From positions 2,108,001 to 2,172,000 of the forward strand of contig OZ023275.1 of assembly GCA_964007475.1 (NCBI GenBank): 64,000 bases of DNA, read 5' to 3'. The translations under genes and the position numbers were made by a program. How positions within the stretch are numbered: position 1 is the first letter of the stretch; each line of letters begins with the position of its first letter. The notes under the pieces are model-generated. The model did no database searches, was not told the DNA's origin, and worked only from the letters and a program-made list of their open reading frames with translations. Positions 12,130-24,786 of the stretch are shown here, in pieces. This DNA is from Hybos culiciformis (Eukaryota > Arthropoda > Insecta > Diptera > Hybotidae).

Positions 12130-13385
12130 TTGAAAATTGATTTCTAAAAAGAGAGTAAAACAAATTTTATTCAATGCAGTCGATTTTTTTTTCGAAAAAA
12201 TTAATTTTATGTTTAAAATATTTTTTTTTTTTAAATTTTATTTTGACAATGAAATTTCAAGATGTCGCCTCTCCAGCATAGCACACAGATCAATTTATTT
12301 GAAACTAGTTTGTTTAAAATTGTATAATTTTTTTGTTTTTGTGAAATTGTGAATTCTTAGTGATGGAAGAATCTCTATTATATTAAAGTGTGATTCTTTT
12401 CTTTTTTTCTATAAATGAAAATTCTTTCAAATTATTTTGGTGCTTTTACAAAATCCTTTTTTTTTACATATTTTATTTTTATTTAATACTTTATATAAGT
12501 ATGATTTAAATTATATATATTAAAATCCAAAGAATAAAATTCTTATCAAACAAAAGCACATTTGGAATTTGTTTTTCAACTCTTTATACTCAAATACGTG
12601 TGCGGTTTTAAATTATAAAGTTTACAAAATTAATGTTATTTAAATTTTATATATAGTACATTTACATATATCAAATATTTTATAATACATACATATAAAA
12701 ATATTTTTTTGTAAACCAAAAAAAAAAAAAAAACATATTTAAAATTTATTGCCTGAAAAAAAAAGAAAAACTATTTTCAGAATTTCATTGTTGAATATAT
12801 TTTCAAAAGAAAAATAAAAAATAGAGAAAAAAAATAATTTTTTAGTAAAAAAATATTTTTTTTTGTTTTCTTTTTTAAAAAGTTTTTTTTGTTTTAAAAC
12901 TTCTTTATATTTTCTGTATTTTCCGATTGTAAACAAATGAAAAGTTTATTATGAAGATAGGAATCAATGAAGGGAAAAAATATTTATTTAGGTTTTAAAA
13001 TAATTTTCATTCTTTGAATTGAATTTTGAAAATTATAAACAATATTTATTGAATGTAAATATTATGAATTTTAAAAATTTTATTTGGGTATATTTGAAAC
13101 CAAAAGAATTTAAAATAAAATTAACAGAGATCAGAATTTAAAAGTAACGAAATTTTTTTTTTTACACTAACACTAATTGGTGTTAGTGAAATTTTGGAAT
13201 TAGTTTTTCTTTACTTAAAACATGATTTTATGTCAATTAATTTAGATTAATTCAATTTTTATTTTTTTAATTTATTTTATTATTCAATATAATTTCTTCT
13301 TCTTAAAAAAAAAAATTAAAATAAAATCCCTTTTTTTCTAAGTTTATGTTTTTTTTCTTTTTTAAATCCTTTATATTAACTTTAC
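12130..13385. other. AT-rich non-coding stretch with one short palindrome
   Basis: Homopolymer-rich. At 13165-13188 CACTAACAC and GTGTTAGTG form a near-perfect palindrome of 24 bp. No gene was recognised. Confidence 0.55.
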
Positions 13386-13690
13386 CACTGGGCTTGTCCG
13401 CAAACTTAGAAAGTCAAAATTGTGCCGGTATCCAATCGAGTGAAATTTTGCACATCACTTCTTCGACGATGATCATCACACACTCACTCACACTAACATT
13501 CTCACACATCATATAAAGGATTTGTAGTGAAAAACTTGGTTTTAAGAAGTTGATTTTTTGGTTTTTCCTAAGCGATTTTTCAACTAACGCCACGGTCTAT
13601 TCAATATCAAGAGAATCGCGCTTATTATCATCCCACGACTTGTTAATTTTATTTTGCTAGCGATTGATTTTGACTTTCTGATTACTTTTT
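13386..13690. other. Unexplained GC-richer, low-homopolymer island
   Basis: This 300-bp patch has far fewer A/T runs than its surroundings. It contains CACACACTCACTCACACTA, a TATAAAGG at about 13512-13519 and the words AACGCCACGGTC and GAATCGCGC. No open frame of note, repeat partner or RNA fold was recognised. It could be a non-coding exon, a promoter or a conserved regulatory element. Confidence 0.3.
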
Positions 13691-15535
13691 GACATTTTGA
13701 TTCCCATTTTAAACTTTTATTTTGTGTATACAAAATAAGCAATTCTATTTATTTTTTATTCTTTTATTTAAACCTTATGTGAAATTTTTATACATCTGAT
13801 ATAAAAGTTGAATGTGAAGAACATGTTGAGTGTCACAAATAATTATACTGCGATGTAATTAAAAATAAATTAAGAGTTTCGAGAAATGAAAAATAAAGCT
13901 AGAATGAGCATGAATTTTCCATTGCAATTAATTTTGAAAGAAAAGTTTAAATTTAAAATTTAAAATTAATAATAATTTTCTTTTAAAAACTAAAATATTT
14001 TCATGTAAATTTTTGGAAATCTTTATTTCATAAAACTATCAAAATATCTTTTTTAAACAAGGATTTTAATATGGTACATAAAAAAATTCAAAAAAAAAAC
14101 CTTTTTTCAAATTTAAATAATTAAGAATCTGATTAAAACAAATTTAAGCGAGTTAATCAGAGAACGCAGCTTTACTGGCGTTAATACAAGAAATAAGTCT
14201 TGATCAGTTAAATTTGAAATATAAACTTTTCAGGAAACCAAAATTAATTTTTAATTTTTATGCGGTAAAAAATTAAAATCGATTTTATCATATTTAAGCT
14301 TCTACCCACTGTTTTTTACTTTTTAGACTTACAATGACTTATATCGCTTATTGTATTTTTTTAAAAATAAATCTACTTATTGAATTGGGACTGCCCATCA
14401 AACAATTATATAGTTTATAAATTGAAAACATCTTATTTTTATTTTGCATACTAATATTTTAAGCTGAACAGATTATATTCAATATATATGTATGTATATA
14501 TATATATATATGTATATATATGTATATATGTATGCATATATATATATATAAATATGTGCTTCAAAAAAAAAACTACACAACAAATAAAATATTTGCAGCT
14601 TTAGAAATATGTATTATAATACAATGGACTTCATATATTATGAAAAAATAAAACTTCTAAATCTAAGAATTCTATACGAAATTTATTTTTACGTCAACAA
14701 AACTTTCAAAACTTATATAACCTTTATGGAAATTTTTCAAAATTCCTTTTCAAAATGTTTTCAATAAAAGGATAAAAAGTTTTTTTCTTTTTTATACTAA
14801 CTATACTTACAATTTTTTTGTAACAGGCAATAAATCTTTGCTTTGACATTTAGAGATATAATAAAGGATTTTGTGACAGAAATATAAGAAAATATTAAAA
14901 AACATGGCATTATCATGTAAAGTCCTTCAATCGTTTATCATGTGTAGGTACGTATTTGTACATTAAGGGTCCATTTTATATAAGAATATATGTGCATATG
15001 TATATTGGAATAATAATAAAAAAAAGGACTTTTTCGTTAAGGTTGATTTTTTTTTTGTTTTTTTTTTTAATTTAGAAAATATCCTCATTGCATAAATTAG
15101 AATAATAAAACATTTTAGTGCGGTATTTAAATACTGAATTTTAGTATTCTATTCAATTTTAAATTATTAAAATTTAAAACACTATTCATTGTTGATCCCA
15201 CCCAACTTTAGGATGAAATTTTTATTCATATACTTTATCAAAAATATTTACATAGAAAGGTTTCGATTTTTCATATAAATTGAATAAGAGGGATTGAATT
15301 ATAAATATTTTTCAAAAAATGGGATAGTGTTTAGATTATTTAAGAAATTATATATGCCTACTATCTAATATATGCCTACTATCTAATATAGTTTAGAAGA
15401 AAAAAAAATTAAGCGCATATTAGAATATTAAGTATAAGTGAATTTTACATATAAAAGATATCAACCCAGCTAAAAAGTAACGCAAAACAATGAGCATAAA
15501 AATTTAATAATCTGTCGACTCAAATAAATCATTTA
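13691..15535. other. AT-rich non-coding stretch with simple repeats
   Basis: Holds an interrupted (TA/TATG)n microsatellite at about 14482-14551 and a two-unit duplication of TATATGCCTACTATCTAA at about 15351-15390. No gene was recognised. Confidence 0.6.
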
Positions 15536-15539
15536 CCTA

Positions 15540-16508
15540 CACTGAGAGAAGAGATCTATTACCGTAATAGTAATATGCAACAATAGAAATTTGATGGTTG
15601 CCGAAATCAACTTATATGGTTGTGGCAACCTCACGTTAGCGTTTACTGTAATAATATATATTTTTACCAAAATCAATTTTATTGGTTGTGGCAAACTCAT
15701 GCTAACGTTTACTGTAATCATATATATTTTTGCCACAATCAACTTACTGTTTCTTTTTTTTTTTGTTTTTTTTCTTTTGTTTTTTTCTTTTTATTTTCTT
15801 TTTTTTTCGCTTTTTTTTTATATATCGTTTTTTTTAAATTTGTTTATGGTCAACCATCTAAGTACTATCACTACGAGACGTTGCTTAACCGCTGTGTTCA
15901 ATGTGATGTAGAGTCTTCCACTGAGTGAGCTATGTCAGTAATATACAACAATGTATTAAATAGAAAATATAAATTCGGTATCTATTAAAACTACACACTT
16001 ACCAAAAAATGTTTGTATTAGTACACAATGTATGTGTTGACACACACAGTATGTGCACACATCAAATACTTTATTTGAAACCGATCATACTTTTCCTGCA
16101 ACTAACAGTAGTTTGTTCCAAGAATCATAAAATAATACACTTTTAAGAAAAAAGAAATTTTATTAAGAACAAATAATTTCTTTTACCGCAATGTTGGAAT
16201 TAAATTCTTTTGACCCAAAAAATAGATAGTTTTCGTAAAAAAAATGTTGTTTCAGTAAATTAAAGTCATCATTTTAATTCTGTTTCAGTCAAAGACTCTA
16301 CAAAAAAAACAAAAAAATTAAGGAAATTATTTACCAAAACATAAATTCTGTTGCAGGAATAAACATAATTTTAAGGCAAGGGAAACTCTTTTTTGGCAAA
16401 ATATTTTTCATTCTCTGAAAAAAAACAATGTTGTTGAAACAGAATTATTGTTTCTGCAAAAAAAATATATTGGTAGAAAATGAATTCAAAAAAAAAATTC
16501 TGTCAGTG
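15540..16508. mobile_element. TA-flanked element with CACTG ends (969 bp)
   Basis: The left end is CACTGAGAGAAGAG after a TA (15538-15539). Read inward from the right, the other end is CACTGACAGAATTTTTTT, with TA at 16509-16510. The interior has a 66-bp tandem repeat (15617-15743), a long pyrimidine tract (15745-15840) and several TTCTGTTGCAG/TTGTTTCAG-like words on the right. No transposase was seen. A TA duplication fits Tc1/mariner or Mirage-type elements; the superfamily is uncertain. Confidence 0.6.
15617..15743 (+). repeat. 66-bp tandem repeat, two units plus a partial
   Basis: Units begin TGGTTGTGGCAA at 15617 and 15683 and share CGTTTACTGTAAT and ATATATATTTTT. A partial unit (GATGGTTGCCGAAATCAAC) precedes them at about 15594. 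This duplication, followed by the poly-pyrimidine tract, accounts for the two overlapping plus-strand frames of about 100 codons here. Confidence 0.85.
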
Positions 16509-16511
16509 TAT

Positions 16512-17520
16512 TAATCGTATATACAAACAATGTTGTCTTAATAATTTGTTTGAGATTCTCAATTAATATATACTTACAGTTAAATGGCCTTGTATTAAAG
16601 CAAAAACAATAAACTATATTTTATGTGTTGCACTTTAAAATTCTTCCAATTGAATATTGACCTATTTTGGTAATTACATGAAATAGAAAATTCTATCTTC
16701 AGTCATACAAGTAATATTTCTATATGTAAAAAAAATTAAAAATTATGCTTTTATGTAAATGCAAATCAAATAAAAATTTTAAACTTTTTCCACAACCAAT
16801 TTTGATTTATCGCATAAATCTCATATTAATTTCATAATCCATTGAATGTTTCGTATGAGTGCTTGCACACATTAGTTTTATTCTTCAAGTTATTGCGAAA
16901 TTCTTTTTGTTTGATTAAATCATTATTTTCACAAATATACACAATTTATATGAAATATGTGTAGATATTTTAAATATGTACATGAAAATTGTGTAGATTC
17001 AACTTTCAATTTGTTGAAATGATTTTGCATCATTTTTAATTAAAAAAAAAATCCTGGTAAAATGTGGAAGTTTAAAAAGAATTATCGCACATGCTGTTTT
17101 TAATTTTTTTTTTTTTCATTCAAATTCAAAGACCTGGGAGCTTTATAATTTTGATTTTCTTTATATAATTTTTAATTTTTCTGACCCATTTAACTGAATT
17201 AAAATTCTGTTTTTCAAAAAATCAACAATTTCATTTTTTCTTTTTTTTTTCTTTATTGAAATAAAAAATAAAATGTAATAAATTTGTTTTTGAACTATCA
17301 AGAGAGTAGGTTAACTATATAATTATGATGAATTGTGACAGTTTTTTTTTTTTAGAGACTTATATTTTTTTATTAATTCTGTTATTAAAAATTATAATTT
17401 TTTTTTTAAATTTAATATTTTAAATATGTCTGCGAAATATGAAAAAAATGACGGACTGGAATTAAGTTTTCCAATTTCATCCTAAAAGATATTGATTTTT
17501 TTTTTATTACCATGTACACA
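16512..17520. other. AT-rich non-coding stretch, nothing recognised
   Basis: No gene, RNA or bounded element was seen between the CACTG-ended element and the LINE. Confidence 0.6.
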
Positions 17521-17618
17521 GGTATTTATTTTATTTTATTTTATTTTCGTTTAATTCAAACTATTACAAAAAATTCTTAATTCTTAAAATATTAATTGTG
17601 TTTAAATTTAATTTTATC

Positions 17619-18827
17619 TTAATTGTACAAAAGTTTTATTTTTAAACTATCCTTTGTCAAGGAAAAATCTATAATGTGTTTGTACCTATTACATATCGTA
17701 AGCATTCTGTTAATAGGTTCGTGTTGTCCGTAATTTGTTCTGTGGTTTTTAGTTGTAAACAAATTCGTGTTACGAAGTCTGGGGATGGTTCGGAAATTGA
17801 TCTGTTGGGAGATGAATGAAGAGTTAATTTTCTTGTTCAGGGATTGCGATATAAAAATGATATCAGCTACTTCACGTCTTTTCTTTAATGATACCATATT
17901 TATCAATTTTAATCTATCTTCATAGGGGGGCAGTACTAAGGAATCAGTCCAAGGTAGGTGTCTAAGAGCAAATCTTAGAAAATTTCTCTGAATGGACTCT
18001 ATCCGTTCTATGTGAGTTTGATAATAGGGAGACCATAATTGGGTAGCGTATTCTAAATTAGGGCGAACAATCGTTGTGTAGAGTTGTTTTAATATATAAG
18101 GATCATTGAATTCACGGGACCATCTTTTTACAAAGCCAAGGATGGAGTTGGACTTATGTATAATATTTTCGAAGTGAAATTTAAAGGTTAACTTTTCGTC
18201 AAAAATTACGCCCAAGTCCTTGAAGGTGGTTACTTTACTTAATTGCACATTATTAATAGAATAATTATAAAGAATAGGATTTTGACGACGAGAATAAGTG
18301 ATATACGCGCATTTTGGAATATTAAGTGAAAGATTATTTGAGCGACACCAGATAAAAAATCGATTCAAGTCCTCCTGAAGACAAAGAGCGTCTTGGGAAG
18401 AATTAATTCTTTTAAAAATCTTCATGTCGTCCGCGTAGATTTGAAGTTTACTATTAGTTAATATTGAACTAACGTCGTTAATGGAGATTATGAATAAAAG
18501 GGGCCCTAGATGACTTCCTTGTGGGACACCTGAGAGAGCTTCATACTCAGATGATTCTGCAGATCTGAACATGACGGTATAAGTACGATCTTTTAAGTAA
18601 GAACTGACCCATTCTATGAAGTAATAAGGGAAATTAAGTTTTTTCAACTTAAACAAAATCACTTCAAAGGGCACAAGGTCAAAGGCTTTACTGAGATCTG
18701 TATATATCACGTCAGTTTGAGAACCAGCTTCCATTGTCTCTATCAGGGAAGAAGTTGTTTCAATAAGATTGGTCACTGTCGATCTGCCTTTCATGAAACC
18801 ATGCTGAATAGGAATTAAAAAGTTAGT
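17619..18827 (-). CDS. Non-LTR retrotransposon (LINE) reverse transcriptase, 3' part
   Basis: This is the C-terminal 402 residues of a LINE ORF2. The enzyme copies its own RNA at a nicked genomic site (target-primed reverse transcription). The visible fragment opens with fingers-region QHGFMKGRSTVTNL, then RT motif A YTDLSKAFD (catalytic Asp near fragment residue 44), motif B SGVPQGSHLGPLLF (about 99-112) and motif C YADD (131-134). The C-terminal region has the jockey/CR1-like pattern LWSPYYQTHIERIESIQ followed by SLKKRRE. The frame is intact to its stop at 17619-17621, so the copy may be young. Downstream on the minus strand, a short 3' UTR ends in (AAAAT)n at about 17525-17548, consistent with a LINE tail. 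Upstream, the frame runs into the 200-N gap, and the sequence beyond (19028 onwards) does not look like ORF2. The endonuclease domain and ORF1 are not visible. The exact clade is uncertain. Confidence 0.93.
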   Translation of the reverse strand, partial: TNFLIPIQHGFMKGRSTVTNLIETTSSLIETMEAGSQTDVIYTDLSKAFDLVPFEVILFKLKKLNFPYYFIEWVSSYLKDRTYTVMFRSAESSEYEALSGVPQGSHLGPLLFIISINDVSSILTNSKLQIYADDMKIFKRINSSQDALCLQEDLNRFFIWCRSNNLSLNIPKCAYITYSRRQNPILYNYSINNVQLSKVTTFKDLGVIFDEKLTFKFHFENIIHKSNSILGFVKRWSREFNDPYILKQLYTTIVRPNLEYATQLWSPYYQTHIERIESIQRNFLRFALRHLPWTDSLVLPPYEDRLKLINMVSLKKRREVADIIFISQSLNKKINSSFISQQINFRTIPRLRNTNLFTTKNHRTNYGQHEPINRMLTICNRYKHIIDFSLTKDSLKIKLLYN

Positions 18828-19027
18828 NNNNNNNNNNNNNNNNNNNNNNNNNNNNNNNNNNNNNNNNNNNNNNNNNNNNNNNNNNNNNNNNNNNNNNNNN
18901 NNNNNNNNNNNNNNNNNNNNNNNNNNNNNNNNNNNNNNNNNNNNNNNNNNNNNNNNNNNNNNNNNNNNNNNNNNNNNNNNNNNNNNNNNNNNNNNNNNNN
19001 NNNNNNNNNNNNNNNNNNNNNNNNNNN
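18828..19027. other. Assembly gap of exactly 200 N
   Basis: A fixed-size run of N, so the true distance is unknown. It falls inside the LINE. Any reading frame drawn through it, including the nine residues before it on the minus strand, is artificial. Confidence 0.99.
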
Positions 19028-20300
19028 ACACAAAAGGATATAAATTACGGATATACAAGAATAAAGATAATACAGTTAATTTTGTATAATATCTTGTGAA
19101 ACAAGAGTTTCCTATAACTTTATCAACATGCGATAATATTTATTTAACTGGTTATTTGGATAAAAACTTGTTATAAATATAGTTAGCTACAGTAATTTGA
19201 ACTCAGATTTTAATAAGACTCTTATAACTCAGTAATAATATGTTTATATTTTACATAAATTTTATCGATTTTAACCACATTTTAAAACTTATATTATTGT
19301 ATTATTGGAAATTTGGAAAATTCAGATTTAATAATAAATGGACAATTTTGGGCATATACTATCAGAACATATTGCAGTTTTAGTTGTAACTTTATAGCTG
19401 GTTCTTATAACTAATTTTTTTAATATAACAAAGTTTATTTTTCTTCAAGTATTTTATAATTCATATTTTAATACTTTTTTTTTTGGCATAAAACCCATAT
19501 CCTTTTTTTTTTCTCAAAAAAATTAAAAAGACACAATAATAAATCTTATGTTCTGACATTGAAGAAAAGCTTGCTGTCTTAACTGACTACAGTTTACGAT
19601 TTTTTTATAGTTAATATGAAAATCTCTTTACATCAGATCATTTTTCTTTGCTTGAGTGTTCAAAATGAAAAACAAAAAGAAGTTTGTATTTTGAATTTAA
19701 ATTAATATTAATAATTTTCTGTAATTTATAATAAATGTAGAAGAAAATAAGAGCTTAGGAAATTTTACCCATGCTAATTAAAAAATAAACTATATACCTA
19801 CATAGTTGTTTATATTATAGTGTCAGTGTTGTCAGAACGTCAATCTTGCAGATTATTATTATAATATTGCAGATTTTATATACTATATTATATACTAATA
19901 AAATAATAATTTTCGGGAAAATTTATACTTGAAAAAAAATTGTTCAGTTCAGAGGGGTTTGTCACGAGTCAATTTAGAAGTTAAATTATTTCCAATATTA
20001 CAACTGTTTTTAGGTTATTTCACATGATTTCAAGTAATTTTTAAATTGATTTAAGTACTTTGTGATTGCAATGAAAAATTGTACTTATTGCAAATTATTG
20101 CAAGTTATTTCAAGTGATCAAGCACGAAATTTTAAATGATTTTAAATTATTGTTAAATGATTGCAACAAAAGTAGTCGCAGAAATCCGTTGAGTTTTTTG
20201 TAAAATGTGAAGTAAACAGGAACTTTGTCATCAGTCATATTATTCGACTTGAAATCAACTTAGCACACAATTTTTTTTTATATTATATTTTATATTATAA
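19028..20300. other. AT-rich non-coding stretch
   Basis: 20010-20165 has loosely recurring TTATTTCAAGT/ATTGCAAGTTATT words but no fixed period. No gene was recognised. Confidence 0.55.
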
Positions 20301-21078
20301 TCAGTAAATTTTATTTAGTATTTTGTTCTGTATTTGGCTTTTCAAAAGTGTCTGATACTTGTACTTTCGCGGTGTACTCGCAATTAGGTCGTGGCAATGT
20401 ACAGCGGGCATAGAATTCCAAGCTTGAACGGTTACTAACCGTAGTTGGTTGAAAATAGGGAGTTCATAATTTCTAAACCTCTCTATCATATAATTTTGTA
20501 AATTTTCTAGGGGATTGAGATCTGGAATTTGCGCTTCCCAGGCTAAAACATTAGTTTCATCAGTTGTAGATCTATTTTTAACCGACCTCGCAGTAAATAA
20601 AGCCATTTTAGATCATGTTATTGAAGACATAAGGCTCTATTTCATCCCTCATTATTTCCAAATATTGATATTAATTCATTTGATATCAAATGCGCACTAG
20701 GGGACTAACCAGGAAAACACACCACAAACTATTACATATAATGGCATAAAAACGTGAAATAATCTTTAGAATGTGCCTGGAATTAAACTGGTTTGGATGA
20801 TGCCCAAATAAATTTTATTTCTTGAAACTGTTTCTTATCGTTCTGGAGGTAAAATTCAAATCGAATTTTTCTTTTATTTGAAGCTGCATCCCCTTAGGTA
20901 ACTTAAATGGATAAATCTTGACTTTTCTTATAATGAATCCATTCATTGATTCAACCGTTTTTCTTGGCTGTCGAAGTGTTTTGAATGTGCAACGGTGAAG
21001 TGTTTTGAATATGCAATGGTGATCTTCTGCAGCCTTACGGATTGCATTGTAAACTACTGTCTTGTCATATTTTTGCAA
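20301..21078 (-). pseudogene. Decayed Tc1-like transposase
   Basis: Two minus-strand pieces belong to one Tc1/mariner-superfamily transposase, the cut-and-paste enzyme of a DNA transposon. The N-terminal piece (20815-21078, 87 codons) has a paired-type helix-turn-helix pattern: RQPRKTVESMNGFIIRKVK, PFKLPKGMQLQIKEKF and TSRTIRN. The C-terminal piece (20301-20606) has TARSVKN, then AQIPDLNPLENL, the signature before the last acidic residue of the DDE core, and ends with KYKYQ. Only about 208 bp lies between them, where an intact protein would need several hundred bp. In that interval, fragments such as VCGVF and LVRI are readable only with frame changes and stops. The catalytic domain is therefore internally deleted and the element is dead. 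Terminal inverted repeats were not found. Confidence 0.85.
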
Positions 21079-23388
21079 TATCTTGAATAATTTCGTTTTT
21101 CGGAAGTAATGTACTTTTTTTGTGTAATTTTTTTAAATTTCAGATTAATTAAATTAAATCAAAGAAAAAAAAAATATGTGGCTTATTCGCAGTGTTTAAA
21201 TTTTTATTAAAGTAAAGTTTATTAAAGTAATTTATTTATTTTTGTAGAAAATTACATTTATTTATAGAATTTTATTTAAAGCTTTCTAGGAATTTCCATA
21301 GCTGGTATGTTCATAATGTAATAATGTTTACTTGTACAAAAGTATATTAATGTTAGTTTAAATGTATAGAAAAAAAAATTAAGAATCATTTTTTCCGGAC
21401 TCTTCCCTAATTCACTATTTTCCTTTGGAATATAAATATTTTCTTTGCAATTCTAAGATTACGTAAAATTTCTATTAATACCTTTATAGGAAAATAAATA
21501 TAAATATATTTATATACACACATATCTATTTGTATAATATTAAATTCATAAAAATAATAATATTTTATATTAAACTGATGCTGGTTTTTCATTTTATATA
21601 TGTATATATTTTCATTATGCTCTTTTAAAGATATTGCAAGGATTTTGTTTCTTAATTTCTATAAAAATTTTATCAAAAATATATTCTACCGAATAAAACG
21701 AGAACTTAAAAAATTAATTTTTTCTTTTTTGTTGTCGTTGATTGGATTTTTCTTCTTTTTTTTCTTTACTTTTTTGATATTTTTCTTTATTTTTTTTTTA
21801 CAAACATTTATTTTTCATTTAAAAATAAAAATCTCGTCGGAAATATCAAAAATATATAAAAGACAGCAAAAGATACCGAAAATTTCCTTAAGAAAAAAAA
21901 AATTATAAATTTCATAAAATTTTATAAACAATAAAAAATGTTGCAAAGAAAATAGTTACAAAAAAAAAAAAGATATAAATTAAAATTATTGTGGAACATA
22001 CATACATAATATATTTTGTCGATTTATATAAAAAAAACAGTAGAGTAGATATAGATAAATAAATGTCATTAAAAGTAATGGTAAATGGTACTAAATTATG
22101 TTTTTGATAAATTAAATTATATTATTTATTGTTTCTGTTTAATATTTCCGTTCAATTTCAATTTAATAATTCAATTTATTTTTAACGGTAGATTTGTCGA
22201 TTATTGATAGAAACTCCAAAAGAAGTATAGAAAATAGAGAAAAAAAAAATCAAATACAATTATATTTTTTAAAAAAAAATTTTCAATCTTTGGTAGCTTT
22301 ATATTTAACTTGCAAAATTAATTCAAAAATTTCGAAAATTATATCATAATTTCAATTTTCATTTCCTCCTTTAACTTCATCTGGAAGTTTGTGACAATTT
22401 TGTTAACCCAAATATGATATATGTATATTATAAAATAATTTAATCAAAAACAAAAATGAAGTTAGTTTCTGGATGGAATGTCATTTTATTGTGTTTAAAC
22501 TTTGACTTTATAAAAAAAAACAAAAATTGGGTTTTTATAATAAAGTCACGTTCATATATGTCAAATAAATGTTAAATTTTTTTTATATTTTTTTTATTTA
22601 TTATGTTGTTTACATGAAATTCTTTCAACAACAACTGTATTATTTTGTCATTTTTCACTGTTTGTCTTATAAAATTATTTCATATATATACATATATTTT
22701 TTTTAATGTTTTTCCATATAAGAAAGCAAAATAATGTATCTTTAACATTATTATTGTCGTCGTATGAATCTTCTTTGTACACACATAACATACAAGTAAG
22801 TATCTTGTATATTGTGTGCGATATAAATTAAATTTTTTTTTTCTGTTTTTTTTTTAAGAAAAAAAAAAATTCTTAATATACAAACATAACAAATTATTTC
22901 CAATAAAACTTTTTTTCATTTTTTTAAAAAACCATTATAAAGTAATATTTTTATCAAATATTAAATGCATTAAAGATATATGTATGGAGTAAAAATAGAT
23001 AGTTTTTCTAAAAATGACATCAAAATATAAACATTAAAATTTGTACATACAAAAAATATATTAAATTTTTAAAGATAAAAGTTTTGTACTGGATATTATG
23101 GACAAAAATATTATAATGTAATGAGAATATCGATTCATTTTCTTATAAATATTATATTGTGATAATCAAAAACTTATGCTAGAACCGACTATTTAATTTT
23201 TTTTTATTTTTTTTTTGTGATAGGATTTTGAGAACTTTATATTTTTGTGTTTCCTTATTTTATATATAGGAGGTGCTCACTCAGTTTAAAATATAAAATT
23301 CTATATATTTCATATTCTCAGGAAATACTATAAAAGATACATTGAACTATTTAAATATAAATGTATATAACGAAGCTTACGCAGAGAT
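21079..23388. other. AT-rich non-coding stretch, nothing recognised
   Basis: Long A/T homopolymers. The frame at 21600-21908 is a lysine/phenylalanine-rich artefact. No gene or bounded element was seen. Confidence 0.6.
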
Positions 23389-23390
23389 TA

Positions 23391-23787
23391 GACTGGATAG
23401 TAAACTGTCCGGATAGTAGATCATTGTATGTGTTTTTTATCTGTGTTTGTAAGAAGATAGTTGATTGAGTGTCTTTTTACTATCCTGATTTATATCAAGA
23501 TTTTTATCATGTTTTCATTTTTTTGTATTAAATTTTTTTGTTATTTTTTTTTTGTTTTTGAATATAGTAAAAAAAAAAAAAAAAAAGGAATACAATTTTT
23601 TATTTTGCATGTAAAAGTAAAAAAAAAATATTTGTTCTTTTTTTCGGACTGTGACTATCCAGTTAACTATCTTCTGAACTGTCTTGATTTAAATCCTGCC
23701 AGTAGAGAAGATAGTAAATTCACAATGAATAAAATAATAAAATTTCACCAACACATTTAAGTAAAGATATAGTAAAAAAATCCAGTC
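23391..23787. mobile_element. Small TA-flanked MITE with GACTGGAT ends (397 bp)
   Basis: The left end is GACTGGATAGTAAACTGTCC after TA. Read inward from the right, the other end is GACTGGATTTTTTTACTATA, with TA following. The inside repeats GGATAGT/ACTATCC and GAAGATAGTT in both orientations. The perfect terminal match is short (9 bp), so the call is moderate. The frame at 23461-23760 lies within it and is not a gene. Confidence 0.55.
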
Positions 23788-24033
23788 TAACCCACAAGTT
23801 ATGCAATTTATTTATTAATCTTAAAAAAAAAACTAATTGTCCATTAAGAGAAAACTTTATACTTTTACTAGAAAGAAAAAACTAAAAACACAATCTGTGT
23901 AACCTAAATATCCATTCACATCCTATATATATATATAATTTTTTATGCATTTTATTATTGTTGAAATTTTAAACTGAAGAAAGAAAAAAATCACATTTTT
24001 GTCATCAAAATCATCACATTTTTTTGTCTAATG

Positions 24034-24786
24034 CAGTGGTACGCAAACTATGTGCCGCGGCATATTAGTGTGCCGTAAAAGAATTTAAATTGTGCCGCTA
24101 ATGCGAAAATATTTAGTACGAAAATATTTTTTTTTAGTTATATAATAAAAAAAAGAAGTTAAAATATTTTCTTTGTAGTTATTTAATAAAAACAAAACAC
24201 TGTCAAGAGGTAACAATAATTGATAAAAGTGACCGTTATTTAATTGAATTTTTTATGGAAAATTCGAATTTGCTTTAAATTCTCCATAGTAGGCCTTGCT
24301 ATTTTTCTTTGAAATTTTTAATATAGTACGATTCAAATCACTTGGCAAATGTGCTTTTAAGAGAGGGTAAAATTTGAATAAAATTATTATAAAAAATTGC
24401 AAGAACTTTTTTCTTAAATAATTTCTAATTTCGTAAAAAATCAATATCCTGATTTAAGTTTAAAAGCCATCAAATATTTGCTGCCATTTGGATCCTCATA
24501 TCTGTGCGAATTCGGATTCTCTGCACTCACAGAGATAAATCTAAAAAGAGAGAGCGATTGCTAATGTTGGATGATGAGCTGCGAGTTTGTTTAACAAAAG
24601 TCGAACCACGTATAAAATTTATTTGCGCCAAAAAACAAGCGCACTCATCCCATTAAATAAAATATATACATGTAATTTCATTTTATTAAAAAAATTCTAT
24701 ATAAAAGATACATTCTTTCTATTTGTGCCTCGACTTTTTTTTTTTTTCTATTTTGTGCCGGGAGGTAAAAAGTTTGCGTACCACTG
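24034..24786 (+). mobile_element. hAT element remnant with transposase C-terminus (753 bp)
   Basis: Perfect 16-bp terminal inverted repeats, CAGTGGTACGCAAACT, sit inside a perfect 8-bp target duplication GTCTAATG (24026-24033 and 24787-24794); both are diagnostic of hAT. About 24464-24656 holds the degraded end of the transposase on the plus strand. With frame changes one reads LLPFGSSYLCEFGFSALTEI, then LMLDDELRVCLTKVEPRIK and AKKQAH. This resembles the hATC dimerisation region of ZBED5/SCAND3-type transposases. The rest of the enzyme is deleted, so the copy cannot move on its own, but the clean ends suggest a fairly recent insertion. Confidence 0.92.

Noticed and set aside
15591..15928. Two overlapping plus-strand frames of over 100 codons
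   Set aside because: They run through a 66-bp tandem repeat and a long T/C tract, with no family motif and biased Phe/Leu content; a repeat artefact.
17619..19058. Full 479-codon LINE frame
   Set aside because: The first 77 residues are N translation plus nine unrelated residues beyond the gap; only 17619-18827 is supported.
21600..21908. 102-codon plus-strand frame
   Set aside because: Almost entirely Phe/Lys/Ile from homopolymers, with no splice context or motif.
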